Shown piece after piece: positions 44,284 to 56,854 of a DNA stretch of 64,000 nucleotides; the stretch's first letter is position 1, and each line of letters begins with the position of its first letter. The stretch spans positions 3,218,452-3,282,451 of the forward strand of contig NW_022204507.1 in NCBI RefSeq assembly GCF_008831285.2. The letters run 5' to 3'. Under the pieces are notes generated by a model. The model made no database searches, was not told the DNA's origin, and worked only from the letters and a program-made list of their open reading frames with translations. This stretch comes from Nymphaea colorata (Eukaryota > Streptophyta > Magnoliopsida > Nymphaeales > Nymphaeaceae). Made by a program: the position numbers and the translations under genes.

Positions 44284-46660
44284 CAGTTAGCCTTTTAATT
44301 GTTGGAAAAAAGAAGTATCATATATATTTTGATGTTACATGATTGCAGCACATTTGTGGCTTTGGGCTGTATGGTTGACTGCTGATTCCACAACTGCCAC
44401 ATGGATGCAGCAATGACCTCCTGTTCAGCAACTTTCATCAGATTTTAAGATCATTGGCTGGAAGCCCAAAAAGATTGATGCCCCAGACATCCTGGGAAGA
44501 ATGATCTGATTGTTTGGGGAAAAAATTAACATCTAGAAAATGCATGTCCTCTATAGGCTATTGCTAGTTGGTTTTTGTGATATACTAAAAGATTTTCTTA
44601 TGGATTGTACAAAAAATTATCCCCATTCTTTTAGATGCTTTACTTATTATTTGTTTCTGTTCTATCATTTTTCATCAATTTGCTTGCTGGGCATCTGATG
44701 TGACCTGCCCTTGTAGCTGCTCAAAAGAGACCAAGTTGCAGTCACTTCTCAAGATCTATTGGGGCTAACACGCCGAGGAATGTTAAAAGAATAGGGATTA
44801 CAAAATTTCGTTCCCAAGTCAGACACAACCCCAACTGAATATATCTCTTAAGACTGATATACAAGTAGTGGTTCCCTCCCAAGTTTCAACCTACTACAAA
44901 TAAAGAATGGGAATGTGAGGTTTTACAAGCGTCAACGATACAAGAAGATCTCTCCCTCACTCAACAATCACATCATCCATGCCAAACCATACATTCAATC
45001 CCTAGGTCAAGCATTCCAGACCCTTCGCCATAGGACAGTCCGACAGCTTGGGAATGTGTCCTCAGCTAGGTGAGCTTTGGAGGATTCCCAAATGGCTGCA
45101 AACCTGAAGGTTGGCTGGAAATCAAATGTACCCGCCCACGCAGCTATAGGGGGTTTCGGATGTACCTTGCTGGAACTAGTCCAGCACTCACCAAGGAAGA
45201 AGGCCAAGTATATCCTCGGGATTCATCAATACTCCACAGCTCAATCGGCTACAAGTCCTCTGATGGCGGTCAATCTCCAATGCACAGGCTCCTAGTGTTT
45301 AAGACAACACTAGCAGTTTACTGTTCTTGTAAGTAATGGAGGAGGTGTGTCACCCGAATAGCAGGAAACCCCAATTGTGTGATGTAGATTGGTGGAAGCT
45401 ATCTTCTGATTGGCTCTGAAGATCGCCCTTCCCCTTCAAATGGACGGTAGATTGGAATGAAGTCCAGCACCAGCCTGCTATGCCTGTGATGTGCGCTTCC
45501 AGAAAATAAGAGCAGTCACTGTATGCAATCAGAAATCTCATATGAATGCAGGAGTGGAGATGCTTCACCGGAGATGAGATCAACCACTAGTATCTGCAAT
45601 TGAATTTGGGGGATGCTGGCGTCGAATGGGCGGCGATGCACACCTCTTCAACACAGCTCCTTGCTACAAGATCGAGCTCCAACAGGTTCTGCTTCTCTCC
45701 TAATTCAATAGTTCGCTGCCACTGCTATCAGCGGAAAGTATGGTGCTGCAAAGGAATCAGGAGCTCAAGCATAAGACAATTCTATAGATCATCAAGCTCG
45801 AGTCATGGAGAATGCACCAGAGAATCGATTTCACCCAAGTCTATAACTGAACTTGGGGAAATGGGCGAGAATCCCTCTCGCAGGTGTGGAACCAGCTCCC
45901 AGACTAGCGTTCCTTCAAAAAATCATAACTCCGTGTACAGAGGTCCAAAAATCATTAAATCTAATCTGGAGGAAGCCAAGATCTAGAGAAAATTAGACAC
46001 TCCAAAAATCAGCTCCAAAGTCGTTTCCAATAGGTGACTCGTTGAAGCTTGAAGTTGCGCCTGGTTTTGCCTGAAATCAGCCTGTCGCAGGACTCAGGCA
46101 ACGTCAGGAAAGAGTCACCTTCAAAAATTTGCCAAAATTAAACCGTAGCTCGGATTGAGCTGAAATTTGGACCAGTGATAGCTGAGTTTCTGATGTATGA
46201 ATGCTTAAAAATTCAGCTTGAAAGGAGCTTCCAAAGGGTGAGTCGGTGAGGATTGAAATCAGCCAAGTTTCTGGTGTCACTCAGAACTGCGCCACCTAAT
46301 TCCGCGATCCACCGTCATGATTCCGATCAGCCCCAGCGATCTAACCAAAACAGCTTGGATTCTTCCCAAACATCACCAAAATGATCCCCCAAGACTTATG
46401 AAGATGTTTGAGCCATTTCCCTACTCAGATCAACATCCGATCATCGGAATTGTGCTGATTTTCAGAGATTGCCATAGCTGTCTTCAGAACGGGAATTCAG
46501 CCTCTGTTTCTTAATCTTCAGTCAATCGATTCCTCACTGTTTCACTCCACAGCTCATTGCAAGGGATACGCAACAATTAGACACAGATTGCAACAGTAAG
46601 AATCGATTCTTAAAATAATTGAAATCGATCCAAGTCAGACATTAGGTGATCTGCCTGAAA
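44284..46660. other. No supported gene
   Basis: Mixed spacer. From about 45 kb the texture (balanced composition, short frames on both strands) resembles retroelement leader sequence continuous with the gypsy relic to the right. Confidence 0.4.
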
Positions 46661-46662
46661 CA

Positions 46663-47385
46663 GGGATCGTTCTCGCCTGAACTCATCAGCATCTCCAATC
46701 CCTCTCAAACCCTTTGATCTCAGTCAGATCAGACCGATCTATTCTTCTCGTTAGATGAGTTCACTCAAATCGATCAGAATGTCAGCATCCTCTCCACTTC
46801 TGATTGGGTAAATAGGAAGTTCTCGCGGTAGAATATCCACGGAGAAGGATTTCTTGCCGATCGAGAAGTTCCTCTGGCTGTCGTTGTGCAGTTCAGGAAT
46901 TCCTTGAATGAGCTACGATCCGCTGCACCGCAACAGATATTGCTGCTCTCCGCAATCTCCCTCACCCGCTTGCACCTAACGCCTTATGCTTTGGTCTCCT
47001 CAGAAGTATGGTTAACCTCACTAGCCTCTGGTATGCCTGTCTCAATCGGTCGTTCAGTCTTGCGCTCTACATTTAGTGCCTTTGCTTTGCTCGACATGGA
47101 ATTAGCCTCACTTCGCTCAAAACGCCTTGGCCCTCCCTGTATCTTCTCTTGGTTAACCTCACAATGCCTAAAGTCAATAGCTTCAACTGATGCCACGCTA
47201 GCCATCTCCCCGCTTTCGACCATGACTGCGATAGCAGCTGGTATCCCTCCTACGTCCTCGGCAACCTCCTTGTGCACACTCGTCTTTGCTCTAGGTAGGT
47301 GCACATCAAGTGCACCCCCCTTGAATGGAGCTGGTCCCGAAGTGGGGAGGACCACATCTCCACCCGCACCTACCCAGCTTGGATG
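46663..47385 (-). repeat. Left copy of a directly repeated retroelement segment
   Basis: Two adjoining parts (46663-46937 and 46938-47385) match 48822-49080 and 49758-50125 in the same orientation; the match of the second part fades after about 47310. The minus-strand frame 47469-46984 contains VHLPRAKTSVHKEVAEDVGG and IPAAIAVMVESGEM, and its counterpart is recognisable in the right copy. Confidence 0.88.
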
Positions 47386-47547
47386 AGAACCATAGTGCCT
47401 CGGCAAGGACCTTAGTAAAGACTTTTGGTATATGGGAGGTCCTTGGTCACCCCTGTAGGAATTCGTCATGAACCCAATTTCCTGACGTCCTCTATCATGG
47501 GATTTCCAAAGTTGGGCGCTAGTTTTGTCATCGAACTTCTGAACAAG

Positions 47548-48822
47548 TTACAGTTTTAGGTCCTTGTTGTTAGCAACAGCACACCATGCTTCCGCTGCTC
47601 TCTTAGCCTTCACCTCGAGCATATAATATGACTGTATAGGGTTCGTCATAACAGTCTTAAACTGTTTTGCAATTTGCTGCATTTGAGCCTCTTTTAGTTG
47701 TGATTCCTTCTTTCCCATGGAAGAACTACTGCCCATCTGGTCTGACCCTTCTCCTGGACCTTGTGCTGCTATGGTCTTTGCAGACTTTGTGTCAACAGCC
47801 GTTAAAACAACTTGTCCTTCGCTATTCTCCTTAGGGAACATAATGGTCTTGGTGGCAAAGTCCCATTGGATTTTTCCCAACGTTCTGAACCATTGCATTC
47901 CCAAAACTACATCTACTCCATGGATAGGCAGAATATATAAGTCCATCGTAAATGGTACATTTTGAATATGAAGCACCCTATCCTTGCATAACTCCTTGCA
48001 TGCGTGAGGTGTTCCATCACCGGTTTGGACATCAATAGCATATATCACTTCACTTTTACCACCTATCAATTGAGTTGTTCCTGGACTTATGAAATTAGTA
48101 GCTGATCCCGTGTCTAGGAGAGCTAATACTTTACGGTTACTGATGTATCCAACAGCCTTCATGGGATACGGATGTCTTATATTAGCTATCGTGTGACATA
48201 ACACCTGGCTGTCATCATGAGATTCATAGTTCGGCCTTTCTTCCTGGCTGTCTTGCTCTATAGCTGATTGCTCAACTTTATACTCTTCATCTTCGTCATA
48301 TATGACTATGAACAACTTGATCTCTTTGCACTTATGTCCACGAAACCACTTGTCATCCCAATGATAACACAACCCCTTTGCCATTCTCTCATCCCGCTCT
48401 TGCTGGGTTATGCATTGTTTCTTAGGGCTGTCAGAGGTTGGCTGTGGTACCTCCTTCTTCTTTGGTAACATTTCTGGATCGGTCTGGTCCGATGTGGGTC
48501 AAACCTTTTGCCTTGCTTTTGGAGAGGCTGTTTCCATTCCATTTTCTCTTCTTTGTGTCGGGCAACTTTCATGCATATCTTTAAGTCATGAGATTCTTGG
48601 GAAACCACAGCCAAACTGAATATCAGGCTGCAATCCCCCAATGAAAGCTCCTAATAATGCTGCTTCATCCCAACCTCGTACTTGGTAAGATAAACTTTCA
48701 AACTTGTGTTGATAGTGCAACACCATCCCAGTTTGAGTGAGATTCTTTAACAGCGCATTGAAATCTGTAAATCTGGAATCTTCAAACCTACTCATCTGCT
48801 CATTCTTGAACTTACCCAAAAC
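47548..48822 (-). pseudogene. Ty3/gypsy gag-protease relic
   Basis: On the minus strand 48819-48586 reads RFEDSRFTDFNALLKNLTQT and HKFESLSYQVRGWDEAALLG, the C-terminal gag domain of plant gypsy elements. The 307-codon frame 48471-47548 then carries a zinc-knuckle (KGLCYHWDDKWFRGHKCK) in which the second Cys is replaced by Trp, followed by an aspartic protease with ALLDTGSATNFIS and VVLGMQWFRTLGKIQWD. A frame change separates the two parts. RT and integrase are absent: the protease is followed by a repeat of the upstream segment. Inactive. Confidence 0.92.
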
Positions 48823-50125
48823 AGGAATCGTTCTCGCTTGAACTCGTCAGCATCTCAAATCCCTCTCAAATCCTTCAATCTCAGTCAGATCAGACCGATC
48901 TATTCTTCTGTTTAGATGAGTTGACTCAAATGTCAGTATCCTCTCCACTTCTGATAGGGTAAATAGGAAGTTCTCGCGGTAGAATATCCACTGAGAAGGA
49001 TTTCTTACCCATTGAGAAGTTCCTCCGGCTATCGACGTGCAATTCAGGAATTCCTCAGATGAGCTACAATCTGCTGCGCAACCGAGTGATCCTTCTTCTT
49101 ATTCCAGCCTCTAAGCGCTTCAAGTATTGGAGAGCACTTGCACTATGATCGGATCTACTTCTGCACTGTATTCGGCGTCCATAGTTCCGGTAGCCTTCCC
49201 TGTTTGGCTCCTCTGGTTCTATAGGTGATCTTCTTCTCCAGCAAAGTCTCCTTCGCTGGCCAAGCTTTTGGCACCACACTTAAGCAGCTCAAACTCTCTC
49301 GCGCAGGAGAGAAAAGGTTTCTTTTATTGATTCAATTTCCAAAAGTTACAAGTTTTGGCACACTCTCCAGCTTAAATGCCTTTGGACTGTCTCGGGTTTA
49401 ACCCGTTGTCTCGGACTGATACCAGTACAAGACCTGACTCAATCAAATCCAAAATAAAACAAACAGAATGACTCTGTCTAGGCTTGAACCCGGTCATGAC
49501 GTGCTCAGGTTAGCCTGAGCTTTTGGCAACTAAACCTGACCCAGAAGCACTCTTGGTTGTGCCCAGTCTTCCTTGGTCTCTTACAGCTGATGCAGTCTTT
49601 GTCTGTCCAAACCAAGAACCTCTGCTCTTCAGCCTTGCTCTACTGACCACTGACCTGACCGAACCTAGTCCCTTCCATGCTCTGCTCTGCTGACCGAAGC
49701 TTGGTTGAACCCATTGTATGCTCCTCGCTCTCGTCACCGAAGGCAATCTGTAGCCCGCAACCCTCCGCAATCTCCCTCGCCGGCTTGCGCCTAACACCTT
49801 ACGCTTCACTCTCCTCAGAAGTAAGGTGAACCTCACTCATCTCCAGACTGCCTATCCCAATCGGCCCTTTAGTCTTGTGCTCTACGTTTAGCACCTCGGC
49901 TTTGCTCGACATGGAATTGGCCTCACTTTGCTCAAAATGCCTTGGCCCTCCCTGTATCTTCTCCCGGTTAACCTCACAATGCCTAAATAGCTTTGACTGA
50001 TGCCGCGCTAGCCATCTCCCCACTTCCGACCATGACCGCGATAGCATCTGGTATCCCACCTATGTCATCGGCATCCTCCTTGGCCACACTCGGTTGTGCC
50101 TTAGGTAGGTGCACATAAACATCAA
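48822..50125 (-). repeat. Right copy of the repeated retroelement segment, split by a ~0.68-kb insertion
   Basis: 48822-49076 and 49763-50125 match the left copy; between them is DNA missing from the left copy. The minus-strand frame 50059-49799 contains HCEVNREKIQGGPRHFEQSE, equivalent to HCEVNQEKIQGGPRRFERSE of the left copy. Confidence 0.85.
49084..49755. mobile_element. Putative 672-bp insertion
   Basis: Absent from the paralogous left copy and flanked by the 7-bp word CGCAACC at 49077-49083 and 49756-49762, like a target-site duplication. No inverted termini or TG...CA ends are obvious. The minus strand includes a CAATAAAAG word. Confidence 0.4.
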
Positions 50126-50204
50126 ATCGGTTAAAGATGCCTTTTTTGTTATCTCCTCTACCTTTTGTTGACAGTTTCACATATCAATATACAAAAAAAG
50201 AAAT

Positions 50205-50915
50205 GGAGTCAGGCTCCAGTGCCAAATTCTTGACTTGCACAGGTATCGCAATTTTTTGGGCTTTTGCACTCCTTAGCTTGGAATTCCAACTCATGTTCAA
50301 CGATGAAGTATCCTAGAACTGAAAAGGTAGGTGAGAAACTCCTAGAATTGGAGCAGGCATCTTCCTGCTTTGTTGAGAACCAAAATGTATTTGAAAAGGA
50401 AGCATGGGGTGACTTCAAGCTCCCTGCACATAACAAGATTGACATTGGGAATTCAGAAATTAATGTGCGGAGTCCTTTAGGTGCATCAGTTCAAGATAAT
50501 ATAGGAGGCTTGCTGGATACCAAGCATGTGAAAGGAAGAAAGATCCATGAAACTGAAAGCAACATGATCATAAGCTCAAGAAATCTCTTGATGGTAAAAA
50601 ACATGAATCATCTGGTTCATTCCAAAATATAACACAACGGTCTGCTTCTCTGAAGCACAATGAAGCAAGGGATTCAGGCAAGCCTTCTGGATCTCATGCA
50701 CGTGAACAGAGGCCTTCTATGTTGCAACAGGAAAATCCTTCCAGCTTTCATACTGGACTGGACTTTTATAAAAAGGCACAAAAATCAGGCCACCATGGCA
50801 AGGCATCGCACCAAAGGATGGGCAAGAAATCAGTCTATCCTTTCTGGATATTGGCCAAGGATCAGCAGCAATCAGGAGCTTCAGAAAATATCAGGAGAGT
50901 ATCCACTTCTACGTA
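50205..50915 (+). pseudogene. Unrecognised single-exon coding fragment with frameshifts
   Basis: Three overlapping plus frames read as one interrupted protein. MESGSSAKFLTCTGIAIFWA runs to a stop near 50311; the next frame contains KVGEKLLELEQASSCFVENQ and KIDIGNSEINVRSPLGASVQ; from about 50590 another frame contains HESSGSFQNITQRSASLKHN and ENPSSFHTGLDFYKKAQKSG up to a stop at 50916. Composition is that of a real, disordered Ser/Lys/Gln-rich protein. Family not recognised. Confidence 0.4.
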
Positions 50916-50935
50916 GTTTGAGAATTGTAATGTAA

Positions 50936-53900
50936 AGCATATTTGCTTGGCATGATTGATTCACTCCAAAATTTGCACTTGATTTGTTGATATTATAGTG
51001 AATCCAAGTCCTCCATGTGATCCTTGACCTTCCGTAAGCTCAAATTCTATTATCACCCCTTTACCGGAGAAAACATTGAGTGCCAGTGATGCAGGTCGGA
51101 TAGGGTGCCTGGTGCTTCCAAAACAGTGTGTAGAGGTATGTTACTGAAATTTTTATTGTCGTCTTTTCTGAAACTAAGACCATGTTAAACTTTTTCGTCC
51201 TCTTGTTTTGCCATGTACTAGAGCGTCTAACTTGTTTAGAGCTGTTTTCTTCCTTGGACTTCCTTCAATTAAATTTGGTTTTTGGTACATTCATATGCTT
51301 GATTCTTATGCAATTCTTAATCTTGAACCGACATACTTCCCGGCAATTTCTCATCCTCAAGGACTGCCACTTAGAATTCAATTTCAATTTTGACCAAATA
51401 ATAACAGTAGGATGTATGTGTTGGAAGGTGTAACATCATCATTCAGTCAAAGCAACAGCAAGCTTGTGACATAGGTAATCTGTACAGCCTGGTCATTTCT
51501 TCTTGCTTGTGCATGCAATGCTTGGCACGCAAATAACTAAGAAGCCTCTCAATCATCCTTGTGCATCTCATTAAATTTACACTTTCCGAAGTTGAGTTAC
51601 CTTTTTATGCACATAAATCAGCAAATGATTGTGATTTCTGTTCAAGTCAACCAAACTTCACCGATTGACAAAGCTTTCTACCAGACATAGCACTATTGTT
51701 TTTGAGTAGTATCCCATTTAATATAAGGCCACTGGTGTTATGTTATTAGATGTCATACTGGATTATAGTATTATGATCAGAATAGGTTCATAGCCCTATA
51801 ACCATGTTATTTGGTCATAACTGTATAGGAGTTATGACCATATATATACTTACATATGGTGGGCTGTATAAGTAAATTTACCCTATTTAGTACATATTTA
51901 GTTGATTTTGATTCTTAGTTTAGTCGAGGTTGGTTTCTAGCTAGACATATGTTGGATAAGTTGGGATGATGTGGATGAGCAATAAGGAAACTAAGAGAGA
52001 ACATGGGTAAGCACGTGATTTTATTTGGTTTCCCTTATGGACCCAAATTATAAGGGCATCACACATAATCCCCTCTCCTCACTCATGGGTCCTATTTCTC
52101 ATCGCTGTTTAGGTAGTAGTTTTTTTGAAATGTGATTCTAGATTTTATTTGATTTGATTTTTTTCATTTATATAATCTTATACTAGCTAACTATTTCTTG
52201 TAGTCTTGCTACGTCTAGTTGTTTTAAAAAGTTGGAGATGCTTGAGAAGGGCCTATGGTGTTTCCGGCACATAGCCATCTTAACAATCTAACCATTCATC
52301 TTAACAACCCCCCATCTCCAGCATGCGGTAGATTTCCTTCTATTTATCCCTCCTTGTTTGCTCTTCTTAGCTGGCATAAAGAATTTTTAAGTGTCAAAAG
52401 TGAGAGTAAGAGAAGGTGTTCCATCTTCAAGCATCATCGACCACACTGTCCACCACGCTGCTGGGTCCTCCAATGAACTTTCCCTTTACAGGTTGGGACT
52501 TGGTTCCATTTAGAATTCTGTTAAGGTCAGGTCTTATTGGTGAGTGTCAAGCAGGTTTAGAGTCTTTAGACTTTGAGACCTAGGTTCAATATGTATCCTT
52601 TTTTATGTTCCATGTGATTCCAGCCTACGGCCGTGCTCAGTTTAGAGTTAGTTTCATGTAGTGCGTCAGTTAACTAGAGTCCTCATCATGTGAGACTATT
52701 GTTGAAGGTCAATTGTTCAGACTTTCTTCTTGTGGTGCTTGACTGGCCGCCTTTAGGTGAATATTTTATTTGTAGTCTAATCCAGTGGGGACGTGGGTAG
52801 TTTCTGATTTCATGCTTGTTTGAATCTTAGTTAAAGTGGTTGGTGTCTGGTTGTTAAGTGTCGTGTTTTCTTCATTGAGCTTGTGATTTTCAATATGTAT
52901 GTTTCTTGCGCATGGCATGGTTACACTGATTTATATTTTAGAATGTATATGAATATTGGAGCTGTTATTTCTTGGTATTTACTTTGTGTGTTCGTTTCTC
53001 TTCATTAGTCAAGCCTTTCTGAATGGGTCGAACCTAGTTAGTTAGCTGAATTATTTTGCAAACATATATTAGTCATCGAATTGTTTTTTCGTTATTTGCC
53101 TTTGGTCGTTGACATTCCTTATATCATAAGCATTCAGTATTTTTGAAGGTCCTCTGTTTCCGTTGAGTCAATACAACATTTAGTTTTGGTATCAACTCTT
53201 TACAAAGACAGGTATAACCATGATTTGGCAAACCTATAAAAACTACAAAAATCATTCTCTGTTTCAAAGTCAGAAGACTTATGACGTTCTGATCTGGGAT
53301 AAAGTTGAATTTGGGTTTGATTGTTGGTTTGAAGTTTCTTGTGTGAAAATCAGCCGACAAAATTTCAAATTTTTTTCAACTTGGAGTATTTTGATATATT
53401 GTTGTTAAACTTTCACTGTTTCTATTTCTCACAAAAAAAAAAATTGAAAACTGAGCTCTATTTCTTGTTTTTTGAATTCTATCTTGGAAACAGATTTTTC
53501 AATTTTACTTTTTACAAATTTTTTAGTGAAATTTTATAGTTATTATTATTATTATTATTTATTTAAGGATCTGTATCCATATCAAGGCCAATACTCCAAC
53601 CAACACAGTTTTAGACTTTTTGTTTAGTGGGGAGAATTGTGATTTTGCATATATTTGTGTGTTATTGCTAGGAAAATTATCTAGAAAGGTTTTTGATTGC
53701 CTTATTTTGTTGGAGCCCTTCCTCACTTGGGTCTCCTCTAGAGTTAGAGCTCAAGCCTGTTCATGTCTATGAGAAGGAGTGGGCTGCCAAGCCACTAGGT
53801 CCTTGCTTTAGGATCTCAAGAAGTCACTCTTTCTTGGAGTCCTTGGTGAATCCGAGGATAGGGAAGTGGTGCGACCTCTAGGGTGAGAATAATGAGGGAG

Positions 53901-54012
53901 CCATAACGTGCATGGGTGCTTAGGGACTTGGTAGGGATTCAGCTTGGCTAGGTGGGTGCTAAAGGAGAGGGGCGTGGAGGGTATGGGAGTGATTGAAGTC
54001 GGGGGCTATACA

Positions 54013-54049
<37 letters not shown>

Positions 54050-54845
54050 AAGAGAGAGAGAGAGGGACCGAAGGGGTTTGAATCTCCCTTGTGCATGTCC
54101 TTCATCATTTTCTTCTACAGCCAATCGAGTTTATCTAAGTCGAACATGGATCCATTTGGTTGTCCTTATGAAATTTATGTTTTTTTTGTGAAGAACACAT
54201 TTTAAATTGAATTTTCTTGATGTTTTGATTTAGTTTGGGATGCGTTAAAGTTTGGGTTTAAATTGAATTTTCTTCTTGTTGCCTTTTTAGCTGTAGTTTA
54301 GTATAGTGGGGACGTGGTTCTGGGTAGTGCTCGTGGTTCAAAATGCAATGCTTGTTTGAGTCTTAGTTAAAGTAGTTGCAGTTTGATTGTTGACTGTCGT
54401 GTTCTCTTCATTGAGCTTGTGATTCTATTTAAATGCAGATACGTTAGTTGCACATGTCATGTCTATACCCAGGTATATAAGGATGCATGTGTATACTAGA
54501 GTTTTATAGTCATCTATATTTGCTGCTACTTCCTCTACATCGATATCTTTACTTTGTTTTGTTTCTCACTTCAAGCCTCTTGAAAAGGCTAGCCCCTTTC
54601 TCTCTTGAGTGCATAGGACACTTGAATATGCTTTTTTGTGGGGGAGACTCTACCTATCTTCATAATTGTTGATGGTGCAGTAGAACAAGAAGGCAATAGG
54701 ATGATCTATAAGGATTTGATCATTGGTTCTGCATGCATTGTATTTTCTCCTCAAATTGGTAGCCAGTTGAAGGGGGTTGTGAAGAAAGGGATTAGGAGCA
54801 TTTTGTCACCTCCTCCTATGCATCATTGTACGAGTGCAATTTTTG
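50936..54845. other. Gene-free region with diverged repeats and a GA microsatellite
   Basis: T-rich spacer. 52785-52920 and 54298-54460 are diverged direct copies (shared GTGGGGACGTGG, TCTTAGTTAAAGTRGTTG-like and CTTCATTGAGCTTGTGATT words). A GA repeat lies at 54013-54066. A frame near 54647-54886 contains DLIIGSACIVFSPQIGSQLK but its family is not recognised. Confidence 0.5.
54013..54066. repeat. GA microsatellite
   Basis: GA dinucleotide run with two AAAG interruptions. Confidence 0.95.
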
Positions 54846-54847
54846 AA

Positions 54848-55227
54848 ATTATGATCTTATGTTGCTTTGTAGGATTTGTGGATTAATTGGAAAACTTTAG
54901 ATAGGCATTTGCATTTGAGTTTGTATAATTAAACTTGTTTAGATATGAAGCTCAATTTGTGATCGCACATGTACGGGGTTCATCTCTTTTTTTTCATTTT
55001 TTTATTGCAGATAGTTGAATTTGCTTCCATCATATATTTCTGCTATGTATTCTTGGCATACTTTTAAAAAATTAAGTTATTCAACCGCTGTTTGTAGGAC
55101 CTCTCAAGTATTGGTGCAAGAGAAGCAAAGTTGATGTGCTGGTTTCCAACTTAGCCACATGGAATGACGATGTTGTTTCTAGTTCTTTAGATAGTGTTGG
55201 CTATTGGGTTGAGGGCTTGCCATTTGT
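54848..55227. repeat. Second duplicated block, copy B (partner 5341-5720)
   Basis: Collinear with 5341-5720. It continues through the rest of beta-galactosidase exon 2, which in copy A is hidden by the scaffold gap. Confidence 0.9.
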
Positions 55228-55337
55228 GCACTGATTGAGTGGTTACTGGAAATTTTATTTGGCAACTAGCCCCACTAGAACACCTATGAGGTTCTATGAG
55301 AGTACATTTGAAGATATAAATTGCGAAGAGCTACCAG
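55098..55337 (+). pseudogene. GH2 beta-galactosidase-like exon 2 relic (copy B)
   Basis: Acceptor tttgtag is intact and a donor follows (CTACCAG/gtttgt). The frame contains PLKYWCKRSKVDVLVSNLAT, LPFVH, then LSGYWKFYLATSPTRTPMRF and FEDINCEELP, closely following plant GH2 beta-galactosidases (LPFVKSLSGYWKF.LA..PT..P..FY...FED..W..LP). A TGA stop at 55232-55234 interrupts the frame in the middle of the conserved block. Exon 1 is not present to the left; homology to copy A begins inside the intron at 54848. Confidence 0.85.
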
Positions 55338-56854
55338 GTTTGTCTTTTTCTCTCATATGCAAATCAGTGGCAGAGTTAGAAAGTTGAGCCACAGGGCCAC
55401 TGTCTTGTCATTTAGTAGAATATAAAATGTCATCGCACGTAAGATTTTCCTGAAACAGAAGATGTGTTTTAGTTAATAGAATAACAAACTGCACTACTAC
55501 ACAAGAATAACTTAATAAGTTAATGAACAATATAATTATTAATGCCTTTTTTAAGACTCTTTTTTAATAAGACAGAAAGGTGATGCCACTTAACGGGCCT
55601 TCTTTTTGGGAGTTTGTCCCAATAAAAGTTGACTTGAGATTTTTATATCTGTTGTAAAGAAAACTAAATCCACACTACAAGATGAAATTGCTGCCTGAAA
55701 TGGATTTTCAATCAGAAGATGGGTGATCATAAAAACTTGTCCATATCAAAGTTTATGTGCAACCTGTACAAAAGAAACATGGCAATTGTTATACTCTCTT
55801 ATAATTGCTATTCATTAAGAAAACATTTTTCCTTTTTTTAATATGGCAAATTTTGAAATGAGAAACTGCATGTGGAGCCTTTGCACATCCCAAGCCATGG
55901 GTGGCCCCATCTTTGATGTCAACTAATTTTATGTGACATTATTTTATACTTCTTGCTCCTTTGCCTATCCACCAAAAGTAGGAGTAGTCATTGTTTCTCT
56001 AAGCCTTACTAGTGTCATGTTCACTTATGCGACTACTTATCTTTCTATTGCTCTCATTCACTTATGTGACTAAATTACTAAGTTGACAAATACCTACACT
56101 TTCTGAGTTTCGCATGGTGACCACCCTGTTCATAAATCCTGCAACCTGGAAAGAATCTCGAGCCATGCCTATTCAGGTACTAAGGTCTGGGATTGTGAAT
56201 GCATGGCATGTGTTTGAGAGAGAGAGAGAGATTTCTAAATCTTCGTAAATGTTGTGTTCGCGAGTTTAAATTCGAACTAGAACATAGTAATCTTGCATAG
56301 CCAAGAAGAATGAGGTAATTCTACATCATGCAATCACATGCTTTAAGACCTTGTTGTCTTTGAATATGCTTTGCTTTTGTGACTTGTTTTTTTCTGTTGA
56401 TTATGAACACAAACTTTATATTTGCATTGTTAAAATTAGTTTGTAATGTCAGCACAAAGTTAACTTCTGATGTTCTTCATTTTTATGTTTCTTCGTGCAT
56501 TGGTGAACATTGACCATGTGAAGTCAACTTACCCAATTCACTACCCCACCATTTGCATTAGTTCTTGTAGTGCATTTTCAAGTAGTCCTCCTTGGAATGC
56601 TGGACTATGACCCCATATGCTTATTTTGCAGCCTTTGGCATTCATTTTCTTTCTATATAGCCCACCATTTTCTTGACCTAAACATGCAACTTTTGCAGAA
56701 CTTGGCAAACTCGACCTCCGATCTGGTTCCTTCACTTTGAGACAAATCAAAGTAGCCACATTGAACTTCGATGCTGTTGACATGTGGACTTTTCTTTATA
56801 AAATCTCTAGGGTAGTTAGTTTGTCATTGCTGTGGATGTGTATGGTGCAATGTT
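55338..56854. other. Spacer without supported genes
   Basis: AT-rich DNA between the two copy-B blocks; a GA run lies at 56217-56231. It has no counterpart in the window on the copy-A side. Confidence 0.5.

Noticed and set aside
46886-47386. 166-codon plus frame
   Set aside because: It is antisense to the repeated retroelement segment, whose minus frame is the one conserved in the second copy.
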